Source: Myxococcales bacterium (GTDB taxonomy: Bacteria > Myxococcota_A > Polyangia > Fen-1088). Taken from it: DNA of 34,978 nt. The notes below the pieces were generated by a model. That model did not search any database, had not been told where the DNA came from, and saw only the letters and a program-made list of their open reading frames with translations. The position numbers and the translations under genes are program-made. The stretch is taken from the NCBI GenBank assembly GCA_003142855.1, contig PLNW01000038.1, positions 3,882 to 38,859 on the forward strand, written 5' to 3'. This document shows positions 8,916 through 17,139 of this stretch, in pieces (within the stretch, counting starts at the first letter, position 1; each line of letters opens with the position of its first letter).

Positions 8916-10147
8916 CACGAGCCCTCAGAAACCGAGGCAGCGGCAAGCTCGCGGCTCTTCTTGACCAGAGCCACAACGTCGGCAATCGGCTTGAGGATGA
9001 GACCCTCTTTCTTCCAGGGCAACCCCGCGGCCTCGGCAGCCGCGACAGCCTGCTTGAGCAAAGCTACAGCTTCCTTGCCGGAGAGAGAGAACGTGGTGGG
9101 TGCGCTTCCGGGAGCACCGAGAAGTTCCCACTGTGCGACTTTGGTCGCGACCAGCAGGCATCGAGAGCGCAGGTCGAGCCCTCGGCCTTGGGCCAGGACA
9201 GCACCGCAAAGAGCGAGCGCAGCAAGAGCGGTGCGGGCCGCATCGTTCGTCTTCTCTTGTTCCAGCCCCGACTTGCCAGTCACGGGGAACCTGAGACGGC
9301 GTAGACCTGGAAGAGACAGCGTGGTGGTTTGAAGAGCCCGGGTGAGCGTCACGCCACCGCCATCCTCAGTGAGCGTGGGTGCGATGTTACCGTGGTTTGC
9401 TTCCGACGGCTTGCCCTCCTTGCCGAGCTTCACAGGCTTGCCGCTCTTGTCCTTCCCAGCCTTCGCCGGGTCAAGTGTCCACCCACCCCCCTGAGCCTCG
9501 TAGATTAGCCCCGAGTCCTTCTGGATCTGAAGTGGGTCGATACGACTCGATGTCTTGCAGCCGACTTCCACGTCGATCCCGACGATTTCGGAAACAGCCA
9601 CACGCGGGAACTTCGCGCCACCACCGCCCTTCGGCCCGGTGGAATCCCACATGCCGAACACAAGCGCGGTTGGGCAGATTCCAAACAGCGAAGTGGCATT
9701 GGCGAGAGTGGCATCGGTGAAGCTCTTGCCATCGGGAGCATCGCGAAAGCGCGTCTTTCCGTCGGGCATAAGCGAGTCTCGCAGAATGGCGTCGGCGATG
9801 CGGTGGGGAGCTTCGAGGCTGGAAATCTTCTGGATGTCAGGGAAATGCTCGGTGAAGTCCACATCGATCACCGGCAGTTCAATCTCGGCGCGACGGGCGG
9901 CGTCCAGCAGGGCGAGTTCGGCGCGGTTAGCCTGCGAAGCCACCGAGTCGAGGATCACGCACTTCACGCGCTGTCCGCCGATGTTGCGTTCCTCAAGCGC
10001 GTACTTGCCACCGGCATACGTCGGCGGGAACACCTTGTCCGCCTGGCCGCCGGCGGGCTGAAGCTCGGTTACACAACGAAACGCCGCTGCGTCCCCGGCT
10101 ACTGCCTTGTGAAGACTGTTGAGATCAAGATGTTGCGGCTCTGACAT
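8915..10147 (-). CDS. csb1: Csb1, Cas7 backbone subunit of type I-G (GSU0053 family)
   Basis: A 410-residue protein of the length expected for Csb1/GSU0053. Family character shows in the N-terminal 'QPAGGQADKVFPPTYAGG' stretch, the 'CVILDSVASQANRAE' segment and 'FGMWDSTGPKGG'. Multiple copies would coat the crRNA spacer and form the backbone of the surveillance complex. The ATG at 10147 has an excellent ribosome site, AAGGAG six bases upstream, and is preferred over the open frame reaching 10342, whose extra residues look non-coding. It is the first gene of the cas operon, so the operon promoter should lie in 10148-10384. Confidence 0.94.
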   Translation of the reverse strand: MSEPQHLDLNSLHKAVAGDAAAFRCVTELQPAGGQADKVFPPTYAGGKYALEERNIGGQRVKCVILDSVASQANRAELALLDAARRAEIELPVIDVDFTEHFPDIQKISSLEAPHRIADAILRDSLMPDGKTRFRDAPDGKSFTDATLANATSLFGICPTALVFGMWDSTGPKGGGGAKFPRVAVSEIVGIDVEVGCKTSSRIDPLQIQKDSGLIYEAQGGGWTLDPAKAGKDKSGKPVKLGKEGKPSEANHGNIAPTLTEDGGGVTLTRALQTTTLSLPGLRRLRFPVTGKSGLEQEKTNDAARTALAALALCGAVLAQGRGLDLRSRCLLVATKVAQWELLGAPGSAPTTFSLSGKEAVALLKQAVAAAEAAGLPWKKEGLILKPIADVVALVKKSRELAAASVSEGS

Positions 10148-10197
10148 GGTCGGCTCCTTCAGTGGTGATGTGGGGTGGTGCTTGTGGGCGAAGCGAA

Positions 10198-10215
10198 CAG
10201 TACCAAATGGCACTG
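10198..10215. promoter_or_regulatory. 18-bp near-palindrome upstream of the cas operon (candidate operator)
   Basis: The sequence CAGTACCAAATGGCACTG is an inverted repeat with 8-bp arms, 7 of 8 matching, around a central AA. It lies 51-68 nt before the csb1 start codon, where a repressor or activator of the cas operon could bind. The neighbouring WYL genes make a DNA-binding partner plausible, but this is a guess; one palindrome of this size can arise by chance. Confidence 0.4.
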
Positions 10216-10384
10216 ACACGGTTTTGCGCAGGGGTGGAGCGGCTTGCAGGCACCCTCTCGCTGCGGGGGATCGAGTCTCCGGGCTGTCCAAGTCCAAAAG
10301 CCGTCTATCCGACTGACATAGGGCATGCCTAGGACATGGCACGATCCCATCCGCGCGGACACCTCGGGGCCAGATGGCGGTCGG

Positions 10385-10848
10385 CTACGCCGATTCAATG
10401 ACGGCGCTCCCGGTAAGGTCCATCGCTGGCGGCTGACCTGCGACGGATTGTTGTTGCCGCTCCTCAACCAACAAGGCAAGCGTCTTCCGGTACTCTTCCG
10501 CCTCGGGAACCCGCTTGAATTCGATGTCAGGTCGGTGCTTCTTCGCAGCAGCCGCGATCTCGTCTAGTGCAACCCTGAAGAACTCCTTGCGTTCGTTCAT
10601 CCGGTTCAGTCGGCGCCGGGTGAACGTCCGATGAAGATCGGCTTCGAGCGCCGGTGCATTTTCAGAAAAGATCATCGCGTGTACATCGAACTGGAACGGC
10701 ACCGATGCGCCGCTGAGTTCCTGGACCCGATCCATGGGATCAAGGCGTCTTGTCTTATGCGTCGCCTCTTGAACAGCGCGATGCCCAGGGCGATCCCGGC
10801 CGCGGCAACAAGGAAGAGCACAATCGTGGTGATCGTCGCCGTCGTCAT
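10385..10848 (-). pseudogene. Remnant of a membrane-anchored DUF4041/T5orf172-type gene with its middle deleted
   Basis: The start is intact: ATG at 10848 with GGGAGG upstream, then a membrane segment (MTTATITTIVLFLVAAAGIA) and a basic stretch (KRRRIR). The gene then joins, out of frame near 10750-10770, to the last part of a T5orf172/GIY-YIG-like domain: RRLDPMDRVQELSGASVPF, 'FDVHAMIFSENAPALEADLH' and 'RRLNRMNERKEFFRV'. In intact relatives these ends are separated by roughly 250-300 residues containing coiled coil, DUF4041 and the first half of the nuclease-like domain. The start frame continues only to a stop at 10672, and the tail is read in another frame, 10385 to about 10780. The product is surely dead. 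It marks a deletion next to the cas operon. Confidence 0.75.
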
Positions 10849-10901
10849 TATTCCTCCCGGATAGCAGGATCGACCCCGGACAACTCTCATGCAATACGTT
10901 T

Positions 10902-11330
10902 TTGCAGCCGCAGCGTCGATGCCCAACCTGGGCGCCCGCAGAGCATGTCACCCCCCTCCGCTACGTTCTTCCCAAGACCTTGGCCCCCCTCACCCTCGAC
11001 AGACTGCGCGCACGATTTTGGTGGCTGGGGTCGGGCAGGAAGAACTCGCACATCTTGGCGCTCGACGGGGACACGGCGACCATCAGGGTCGTCCAGCGCA
11101 CGTGGAACTGCCGCACGCAGAAGTACGAGGCCGCGGTGGCGCGCGATTTCGCGGAGCTGGGGTTGAAGGTCGTCTGGCAGCGGGTCTGGTGCCGGTCGTT
11201 TCAGGAAATGGTCGACAAGGCCCGCACGCAGGCGGCTGAAGCTGGCCAGCCGTTCGACGAGGCCGCGTTCGTCGAATGCCAGCGCGCCGAGGAGACCGCG
11301 CGCCAGGTGCGCGACGACGCCCGCGATTGA
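10902..11330 (+). CDS. Hypothetical protein ahead of the WYL pair
   Basis: I do not recognise this family. The open frame gives 142 residues from a TTG at 10902, or 116 from another TTG at 10980; no ribosome site stands out, so the start is unsure. From 'LTLDRLRARFWWLGSGRKN' onward it looks like a real protein, with high third-position GC and mixed polar and hydrophobic character, and a Gln/Glu/Ala-rich helical tail. It ends 26 nt before the first WYL gene and probably shares its transcript. It diverges from the broken gene at 10848, so a promoter region lies between them. Confidence 0.6.
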   Translation: MQPQRRCPTWAPAEHVTPLRYVLPKTLAPLTLDRLRARFWWLGSGRKNSHILALDGDTATIRVVQRTWNCRTQKYEAAVARDFAELGLKVVWQRVWCRSFQEMVDKARTQAAEAGQPFDEAAFVECQRAEETARQVRDDARD

Positions 11331-11356
11331 CCCGCCGCCCGACAACGCCTACCGTA

Positions 11357-12472
11357 ATGATTGTGCCAAACTCGAAAGCGCAGAAGGGGAAGGCATCGAG
11401 GGCTGCCGCAGCCAGGCCGGCCACATCGCGCGCCGATGTGGCTGACGAGCGGATCTTGCAGTTGCTGCTGTTGCTGCTGGACGCGGGCGTCCCCATGTCT
11501 CGCGCCGAGATCTTCGAGCGCATCAGGGCCTACCAGACCAAGAAGCCCGAGGCTGGCGAACGGAAGTTCGAGCGCGACAAGGACGACCTGCGCACGCTCG
11601 GGGTGATCATCGTGGAGTCGAACGACAAAGGGGACAGCTATCGGATCAGCCAGAAGGGCTACGATTTGCCGCCCATCGAACTGGACGACGACGAGCGTGT
11701 CGCCCTGATTCTGGCGGCCGAGTCCCTGCGCGCGGCCGAGGGCCTGCCGTACCGCGAACTGGCCGAGGACGCGCTTCGCAAGCTGTCGTTCTATGCGCCA
11801 CGGCTCAACCGTGCGTACGCGCCCGCGCAGATCGGCATCTCCCTGCCCTCGCGCGAAAAGGGTGCGCGCATGCGGCGCACGCTGGCCCAGCTCTCCGGCG
11901 CCGTCGACGGCCGCAAGCAAGTGACCATCACCTACGCCGCTGGCAACACCGACAAGCCGAGCGAACGCAAGGTCGATCCCTACGGTCTCATCTATTCGGC
12001 AGGCGACTGGCAACTGGTCGGCCTGTGCCACCTGCGGAACGCGCAGCGCACGTTCCGAGTGGACCGCATCGTGAAACTGAAAGTCGCGCCGAAGCCCGGC
12101 ACGCCCGATTTCGAGCCCCCGGCCGGCTTCGACCTGGCCGCGTACGCGCGCCGCTCGCCATGGGTGTTCCAGGCCGGCGAAGGCAGCGCAACCCTGGACG
12201 TCGTACTGGATGTCGGCCCCGAGCGCGCGTGGATGGCCGAGGAAAACTTCGGCGCCGACGCGACAGTGCAGCCGGTGCCCGAGGCTGAGGAAGGCCAGGC
12301 GGGCTGGGTGCGCGTGCGCTTCCGCTCGGGCAATCCGGGCTACATCGTGACCCGCGTGCTGGACGCTGCCGGCAACATGAAGGTCGTCGCGCCGCCCGAG
12401 TTGCGCGCGCGAGTGCGAGAGATCGCGGGCGCTGTCGCCACCGCGTGTCGCGCCGAAGGGGGCACGCCATGA
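11357..12472 (+). CDS. WYL-domain transcriptional regulator (PafB/PafC-like), first of a pair
   Basis: A 371-residue protein with an N-terminal winged-helix part (about 30-105, including ADERILQLLLLLLDAGVPMS and 'FERDKDDLRTLGV') and a WYL domain (about 185-270, 'DPYGLIYSAGDWQLVGLCH' then 'RTFRVDRI'). The WYL signature reads W-Q-L here. A C-terminal extension follows, like the WCX part of PafC-type regulators. WYL domains sense ligands such as nucleic-acid fragments or nucleotides and control DNA-damage or defence genes. I chose the ATG at 11357; the frame is open further upstream inside the previous gene. The second WYL gene overlaps its stop by 4 nt, so the two proteins are probably made together and may form a heterodimer as PafB and PafC do. 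Confidence 0.88.
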   Translation: MIVPNSKAQKGKASRAAAARPATSRADVADERILQLLLLLLDAGVPMSRAEIFERIRAYQTKKPEAGERKFERDKDDLRTLGVIIVESNDKGDSYRISQKGYDLPPIELDDDERVALILAAESLRAAEGLPYRELAEDALRKLSFYAPRLNRAYAPAQIGISLPSREKGARMRRTLAQLSGAVDGRKQVTITYAAGNTDKPSERKVDPYGLIYSAGDWQLVGLCHLRNAQRTFRVDRIVKLKVAPKPGTPDFEPPAGFDLAAYARRSPWVFQAGEGSATLDVVLDVGPERAWMAEENFGADATVQPVPEAEEGQAGWVRVRFRSGNPGYIVTRVLDAAGNMKVVAPPELRARVREIAGAVATACRAEGGTP

Positions 12473-13458
12473 AGAAGCGCGAGCAACGGCTGCGGCGCGC
12501 TCTGTTCCTGGTGCCGTACCTAGCGAAGAAGGGGTACGAGGGTGCGATGGTGTCCGAGGCGGCCGCGGCCATCGGCACCACGCCCGAGGAACTTCGCAAC
12601 GACGTCGAGCGCCTGAAAATGGTGGGCGTGCCCGACGGAGATCCCGGCCAGTACCTGACGTTTTGGTTTCACGGCAGCGGAGCGAACGCGCGCATCAGCG
12701 CCGACACGATCTGCCGGCTGAAGAAACCGCCGCGCCTGAGCTTGCAAGAGGCGCTGGCCCTGCTGGTCGGTGCAGCAGCCGTGAAGACGACCGGCATCGC
12801 CCCCTACGACGAAGCCATCGCCCGCGCCAGCAAGAAGCTTCGCGACGTGCTCGACCGCAGCTCGCGCAGCGAGGCCGACCGTGGCGCGCACATCGTGTTG
12901 AAGACCGCGAGCGCCGAGCACCGGGACACGCTGACCAGCCTGTCGCGCGCATGCAGCGATCACCGCGCCGTCGAACTGGACTACGCTTCGTTGGCCGCGC
13001 AAAAGCGCAGGAAGATCCGCGTCCACCCCTATGGCCTGCTCAATCACCGGGGCATCTGGTATGTGCTGGCCAAGAGCCTGAGCGACAAAGAGGGCCGCAT
13101 CCTCATATTCCGCGCCGAGCGCATCCTGGGCGCCACCGTCCTCGACGAGACCTTCACTGTCCCCGCTGACTTCAACCTGCGCGACTACATGGGCGACCGG
13201 ATGTTCATCACCGACGCGAAGCCCACCCAGATCGTGCTACGCCTGCGCGAGCCCGCAGCCGCGCGTCTGCGCCCCTGGTTCAAGCAGCAGAAGCGCCTGC
13301 GCGACGGCGCAATCGAGGTGAAATTCAAAGGCCACGCCACCGGCTATTTGGCCGCGTGGCTGCTACGCCAAGGCGAGGGCGTGGAAGTCGTCGCGCCGGC
13401 GGGATTGCGGAAGTGGGTGTGCGGGATCGCGGAGAGGGTCTTGGAGGGGCATGGGTGA
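12469..13458 (+). CDS. WYL-domain transcriptional regulator (PafB/PafC-like), second of a pair
   Basis: A 329-residue protein starting at an ATG that overlaps the stop of the first WYL gene (ATGA). The N-terminus (KKREQRLRRALFLVPYLAKK, then 'TTPEELRNDVERLKMVGVP') is a helix-turn-helix of the kind paired with WYL domains. The WYL core is 'HPYGLLNHRGIWYVLAKS' followed by 'RILIFRAERI', near residues 185-225. A WCX-like C-terminal segment ends in 'VEVVAPAGLRKWVCGIAERV'. It differs clearly from its neighbour, so this is an old pair and not a recent duplication. Likely targets are the adjacent genes or the divergent cas side; the sequence itself does not prove either. Confidence 0.88.
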   Translation: MKKREQRLRRALFLVPYLAKKGYEGAMVSEAAAAIGTTPEELRNDVERLKMVGVPDGDPGQYLTFWFHGSGANARISADTICRLKKPPRLSLQEALALLVGAAAVKTTGIAPYDEAIARASKKLRDVLDRSSRSEADRGAHIVLKTASAEHRDTLTSLSRACSDHRAVELDYASLAAQKRRKIRVHPYGLLNHRGIWYVLAKSLSDKEGRILIFRAERILGATVLDETFTVPADFNLRDYMGDRMFITDAKPTQIVLRLREPAAARLRPWFKQQKRLRDGAIEVKFKGHATGYLAAWLLRQGEGVEVVAPAGLRKWVCGIAERVLEGHG

Positions 13459-13559
13459 TGATGCAGGGTTCGGCGAGAGCACTGGAATCTGTCGTCCTCG
13501 GAGGTCCTTCCACGAACAGATGCTGCAAATCGTGTCAGAGGGCGGGGGTACGATAGGAC

Positions 13560-14219
13560 ATGATCGACACTGAACCGCAGATTCAGCCGCCCGAAGTTCT
13601 CACCGCCTTTTTTGTCGATTGGCTGCGCAGCCGTCCCGGCGTCAAAGTAGAGCTACAGCGGGGCGAGGGGCTCGGCGCCGAGTTTCAGTTCCAGAACTCG
13701 GCCTTCGGCTGGAAAGAACTGGCGCAGTTCTACCGGGCCTGCGCCGGGCTCGAGTTCTCATGGAGCCTAAATCGTCGACCCAAGGGTACTTTCTCGATGG
13801 ACTCCTACGTGCCGATCGTTCCTCGCACAGAGGGCGGATACCATAACCCCGATGACGACCCCAATCCCGCGGCTCACATCGGACTTGAGGACCCAGAGGG
13901 GAAATTCGTACTCGACTCTGACGAGCCGATTCTTCTGTGTGCCGGTGCTGTGGGTTTGTACGACGGCGATTACGTCATCGGCTGGTGCGACACCCTAGCC
14001 CGGGCCATCGCGCTCGGAATTCGGCTTCTTTTCGTGCGAGGCTGGAAGAACTACCTCAGCGACGAAACGGTAACCGAGGACGGGGACTTCGAGGAGAGGG
14101 CGAACGCACTCTGGGCCAAGCTCGGGCCGCCGCCAGAGCGGATCGCGGCCTTCCTGGGGCGGCATGTTCCCCATGCTCCCCTGCTTTTTCCAGCACCCGA
14201 AACCGGAACGCAGCCATGA
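13560..14219 (+). CDS. Hypothetical protein coupled to ADP-ribosylglycohydrolase
   Basis: A 219-residue acidic, probably cytosolic protein, with no signal peptide or membrane segment. I do not recognise it with confidence. The stretch 'WKELAQFYRACAGLEFSWSL', followed by 'YVPIVPR' and later 'GDYVIGWCDTLARAIALG', has the flavour of SMI1/KNR4 (SUKH) proteins, which are often immunity proteins; the resemblance is weak. The ATG at 13560 lies 101 nt after the WYL gene. Its stop overlaps the next start by 4 nt, so it is translated with the ADP-ribosylglycohydrolase and may be its partner or substrate. Confidence 0.8.
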   Translation: MIDTEPQIQPPEVLTAFFVDWLRSRPGVKVELQRGEGLGAEFQFQNSAFGWKELAQFYRACAGLEFSWSLNRRPKGTFSMDSYVPIVPRTEGGYHNPDDDPNPAAHIGLEDPEGKFVLDSDEPILLCAGAVGLYDGDYVIGWCDTLARAIALGIRLLFVRGWKNYLSDETVTEDGDFEERANALWAKLGPPPERIAAFLGRHVPHAPLLFPAPETGTQP

Positions 14220-15322
14220 GTTTCCAGAGGCATCCGCGATTTGACCGTGACCGCGCCCGTGGCTGCCTGCTGGGGCTGGCGGTCGGGGATGCGCTCGGCA
14301 CCACGCTCGAGTTCGAGGAACTGGACGCGCCCACGTTTCCTCAGATGGCCACAGGCCCTCACGTGGACATCACGGGCCGAGGGCCGTTCGACCTGCTGCC
14401 CGGCCAGGTGACCGACGACACCGAGATGGCCTGTTGCTTGGCCGAGTCGCTGCGACAGAAGGGCCAGCTCGATGTCGAAGATGTGGCCCGGCGATATATC
14501 GTGTGGAGCAAGCATGCGTTCGACGTCGGGAGCCAGATTTCGGAGGTGCTGGGGGCAATTGCGTCGGGCAAGCAGGGCGCCAGCCGGGAATTCTGGCTGG
14601 CCCGCGACAAGCGGCCGGCGGCAAATGGCTCGCTGATGCGGACCGCCCCGATCGGCGTGGCGTTGGCGGGCTGCGATGGCCAACGGCTGGCCTGGGCATC
14701 GATCGCGGAATCCTCGATCACCCACTACGACCCGTGCTGCTCGCTGGCGTGCGCGGTCCTCAATGGCGCAATCGCAGCCGCGCTGACTGACGACAAGGAT
14801 CGCGACCCGTTCCGGCTGCGGGAGGCCGCGTACGAGGCCAAAAGCTACGCGCTGGCGTGTCTGCTGGGGCAACTTGTGCCTCAGGAAGCCTTGTCAGAGG
14901 TGGCCAATCTCGTGCCGGCTGCCGACGCTGTCACGTCAGACATCGCAGCATCGACCGCCAACGATCCTGGACTGTACGGCCCCGAACTGTTTCTGAACCG
15001 TGCCGATGGTGGAGGGTTTGTCCGCGTCGCGCTCCGGCTGGCGTTCTGGGAGCTGTTCCACGCAAAGACCTTCGAGGCTGGCCTGATCGACGTCGTCAAC
15101 CGCGGCGGCGATGCCGACACCAACGGAGCCATAGCCGGCGCGTTGCTGGGGGCTTTCTACGGCGAATCCGCAATACCCGCCCGATGGCGAGAGCTCGTGC
15201 TAGCGGCAGAACCAGCCCGGCCCCACCTCTCCCGCAAGAACCTACGGGCCTCACGCTTGGTCGAATTTGCCGACTTCATCGCGAGCAGCGAACCTGCTGC
15301 TGAAGAGATGTCCGATGAGTAG
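14216..15322 (+). CDS. ADP-ribosylglycohydrolase (DraG/ARH family)
   Basis: A 368-residue enzyme with the complete metal-binding pattern of the DraG/ARH fold: [13 protein letters not shown] near residues 16-28, TDDTEMA at 66-72, '[15 protein letters not shown]', and [20 protein letters not shown] near residue 300. These Asp and Thr residues bind the two magnesium ions that remove ADP-ribose from proteins, nucleic acids or small molecules. The ATG at 14216 overlaps the preceding stop (ATGA), and the metK ATG overlaps its own end by 8 nt. I see no ADP-ribosyltransferase next to it, so its substrate is open: it could undo a phage or toxin modification or process free ADP-ribose derivatives. Confidence 0.93.
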   Translation: MSFQRHPRFDRDRARGCLLGLAVGDALGTTLEFEELDAPTFPQMATGPHVDITGRGPFDLLPGQVTDDTEMACCLAESLRQKGQLDVEDVARRYIVWSKHAFDVGSQISEVLGAIASGKQGASREFWLARDKRPAANGSLMRTAPIGVALAGCDGQRLAWASIAESSITHYDPCCSLACAVLNGAIAAALTDDKDRDPFRLREAAYEAKSYALACLLGQLVPQEALSEVANLVPAADAVTSDIAASTANDPGLYGPELFLNRADGGGFVRVALRLAFWELFHAKTFEAGLIDVVNRGGDADTNGAIAGALLGAFYGESAIPARWRELVLAAEPARPHLSRKNLRASRLVEFADFIASSEPAAEEMSDE

Positions 15323-16463
15323 GGGGAGTTATCTGTTCACGAGCGAATCGGTTTCCGAGGGTCATCCCGACAAGGTTGCCGACCGCATCTCCGACGAGAT
15401 CCTGGACGGCCTCCTGGCCCGCGACCCGCGCGCGCGGGTGGCGGTCGAGACGCTTGTGACCACGAACTACTGCCTCATCGCGGGCGAGGTCACGGGACCG
15501 GCAGTGGACTATGCCGCCCTCGCTCGCAAGGCGATTCGCGAGATCGGCTACGGCAGCCCCGGCTTCGATCCAGCAACGTTGGAGGTGAACGTTCGTGTAC
15601 ACGCACAATCCCGCGAAATTGCCACCGCCGTTGAGGCGGACACCAATCTGGGTGCGGGCGACCAGGGCATCATGTTCGGCTTCGCCTGCAACGAGACGCC
15701 CACGCTGATGCCCGCCCCCATCCATTACGCGCACCGGATTGTCGAGCACCTGGCAGAACGCCGGCATGCGGGTCTGCGCCAGCTCGGCCCGGACGCCAAG
15801 TCGCAGGTCACGGTCGAGTATCGCAACGGCCGTCCCGCTCGCGCCCACACCGTTGTCGTCTCGCACATGCACGCCGAGGGACTCTTGCAGGCCGCCCTGG
15901 CGGAGATCGTGCGCGAAAGTCTGAACGCCGTCCTGCCGACAGGATGGCTGGATGCGAACACGCGCATCCTCGTGAATCCGTCGGGCTCGTTCATTTACGG
16001 CGGGCCGGCGGCCGATACCGGGCTCACGGGCCGCAAGATCATCGTGGACACCTACGGCGGCGCCGCGCCTCACGGTGGAGGCGCCTTCTCGGGCAAAGAC
16101 CCGACCAAGGTGGACCGTTCGGCTGCGTATGCTGCGCGCCACCTGGCGAAGAACGTGGTCGCGGCCGGCCTTGCCGAACGTTGTCTGATCCAACTCGCCT
16201 ACGCCATCGGCGTCGCCGAGCCGCTGGCCTTGTACGTCGACACCCAGGGCACTGGTAGGGCGGACGACGCCCGCATTGAAGCGGCCATCCGCGCGACGGC
16301 GTCGCTCACGCCGCGGGCCATCCGCGACCGTTTGGGACTGGACCGGCCCATCTACGCCCGCACGGCCGCCTATGGACATTTCGGGCGCGCCCCCGACGCT
16401 GACGGCGGCTTCTCCTGGGAGAAGACCGACCTCGGCTTGGCACTACGGGCCGCGCTCGGATAG
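15315..16463 (+). CDS. metK: Methionine adenosyltransferase (S-adenosylmethionine synthetase)
   Basis: A 382-residue, full-length MetK. It has [20 protein letters not shown] at the N-terminus (His17, Asp19, Lys20), [16 protein letters not shown] near residue 113, and the P-loop-like [16 protein letters not shown] near residue 256. All motifs for making S-adenosylmethionine from ATP and methionine are present. The start (ATG 15315) lies inside the last codons of the ADP-ribosylglycohydrolase gene (8-nt overlap), so its translation is tied to that enzyme. MetK is normally a housekeeping gene near methionine or SAH metabolism; coupling to an ADP-ribose enzyme behind WYL regulators is unusual. 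It may be the sole metK or an extra copy. Confidence 0.95.
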   Translation: MSRGSYLFTSESVSEGHPDKVADRISDEILDGLLARDPRARVAVETLVTTNYCLIAGEVTGPAVDYAALARKAIREIGYGSPGFDPATLEVNVRVHAQSREIATAVEADTNLGAGDQGIMFGFACNETPTLMPAPIHYAHRIVEHLAERRHAGLRQLGPDAKSQVTVEYRNGRPARAHTVVVSHMHAEGLLQAALAEIVRESLNAVLPTGWLDANTRILVNPSGSFIYGGPAADTGLTGRKIIVDTYGGAAPHGGGAFSGKDPTKVDRSAAYAARHLAKNVVAAGLAERCLIQLAYAIGVAEPLALYVDTQGTGRADDARIEAAIRATASLTPRAIRDRLGLDRPIYARTAAYGHFGRAPDADGGFSWEKTDLGLALRAALG

Positions 16464-16540
16464 TCCGTGGCAGTCCGTCGCGTAGACTGACGTCCCAACT
16501 TGTCTGTCCTCCGCCGACGCCCAGATCTCCGTCGCCGAGG

Positions 16541-17020
16541 TCACACCCCCGGCGGACGCTCGATGATGCGGCCACCGTAGAAGACAACGATGCAGCGTCT
16601 GGCGGCGCTCTCGAAGAGCGATATGCCCGCGTACCCCGCATTGAAACACGAGCAATACACGACGGCGTGCAGACGAGCCGATTCCAGGATGGTCGAGTAT
16701 TGTGGCCGGCAGAGTTCCGGCCCGGTGAGTGACGAGCCACAGGACAACCAGACGATGCTCGGGTCCTTCGATACCAGCGCAAACAATTCCTCGCTGGTGG
16801 CGTAGCGGAAACGCGCAACAAGGGCGTCAATGTCGGGGAAGAGGTCGGGGCATTGGCGCGCGTAAATGATGCCGTTTTGGGCGGCAAGAACGCGCGCGCT
16901 CGAGTCGGCGATCACCGGACGTCCTTCGAGCGGCGGCCAGTCGAGAAGGTTGCCCCAGTCGCGCGGAAACCACTCCTTGGTCACCGAAAAGCCAGAAAGG
17001 TCGGGCCTCCAGTCGCTCAT
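16541..17020 (-). CDS. Hypothetical protein, last gene of the sigma-like operon
   Basis: A 159-residue protein I do not recognise. The ATG at 17020 has a very strong ribosome site (GGGGAGG, 3-4 nt upstream) and overlaps the stop of a 28-codon mini-gene by 4 nt. It contains several cysteines in 'IVWLSCGSSLTGPELC' and 'VVYCSCFNAGYAG', and a hydrophobic C-terminal segment (RRCIVVFYGGRIIE), but no signal peptide or clear membrane helix. The middle, 'FPDIDALVARFRYATSEELFALVSKD', looks helical. It ends 78 nt from the convergent metK gene. The frame continues upstream beyond 17020, but that part reads through the mini-gene and is not credible. Confidence 0.78.
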   Translation of the reverse strand: MSDWRPDLSGFSVTKEWFPRDWGNLLDWPPLEGRPVIADSSARVLAAQNGIIYARQCPDLFPDIDALVARFRYATSEELFALVSKDPSIVWLSCGSSLTGPELCRPQYSTILESARLHAVVYCSCFNAGYAGISLFESAARRCIVVFYGGRIIERPPGV

Positions 17021-17103
17021 TGTCCTCCCCTTGTCAGGCGCCGCGGTAGTTCCGCCATCAGGTCGGCAGCGGTAGCGCGGGCCAGGTAGTATTCGTTCGG
17101 CAT
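17017..17103 (-). CDS. 28-residue mini-gene, shrunken duplicate of the sigma-like gene start
   Basis: This reads ATG at 17103 to TGA at 17017, starting MPNEYYLARATAADLMAELP. Both its upstream sequence (AGAAAGGACAGAACGGA before ATG) and its codons match the neighbouring sigma-like gene, where MPND is followed later by 'YDGLTRATADDLVAELLRRL'. About 105 bp between those two parts are missing, and the join stays in frame. It keeps the AAAGGAC ribosome site and overlaps the next start (ATGA), so it may now act only as a translated leader coupling ribosomes to the 159-residue protein. It could equally be a fossil with no function. Confidence 0.6.
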   Translation of the reverse strand: MPNEYYLARATAADLMAELPRRLTRGGQ

Positions 17104-17124
17104 TCCGTTCTGTCCTTTCTGATG
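17042..17124 (-). repeat. Degenerate repeat copy A of the sigma-like gene 5' end
   Basis: Two blocks here, 17042-17085 and 17094-17124, match 17785-17830 and 17943-17973 respectively, at roughly 85-90 percent identity by eye. Copy A equals copy B minus an internal stretch of about 105 bp. This is direct evidence of a tandem duplication followed by deletion in the operon. Confidence 0.75.
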
Positions 17125-17139
17125 TGAGGCTCGCGGCGC

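Noticed and set aside
10672..10848. Programmed frameshift joining the membrane segment to the T5orf172 tail
   Set aside because: The whole central part of the family is missing, so a simple shift would not restore a protein; deletion is the better reading.
15276..16379. 367-codon minus-strand frame over metK
   Set aside because: Antisense to a complete MetK; no domain and no start site.
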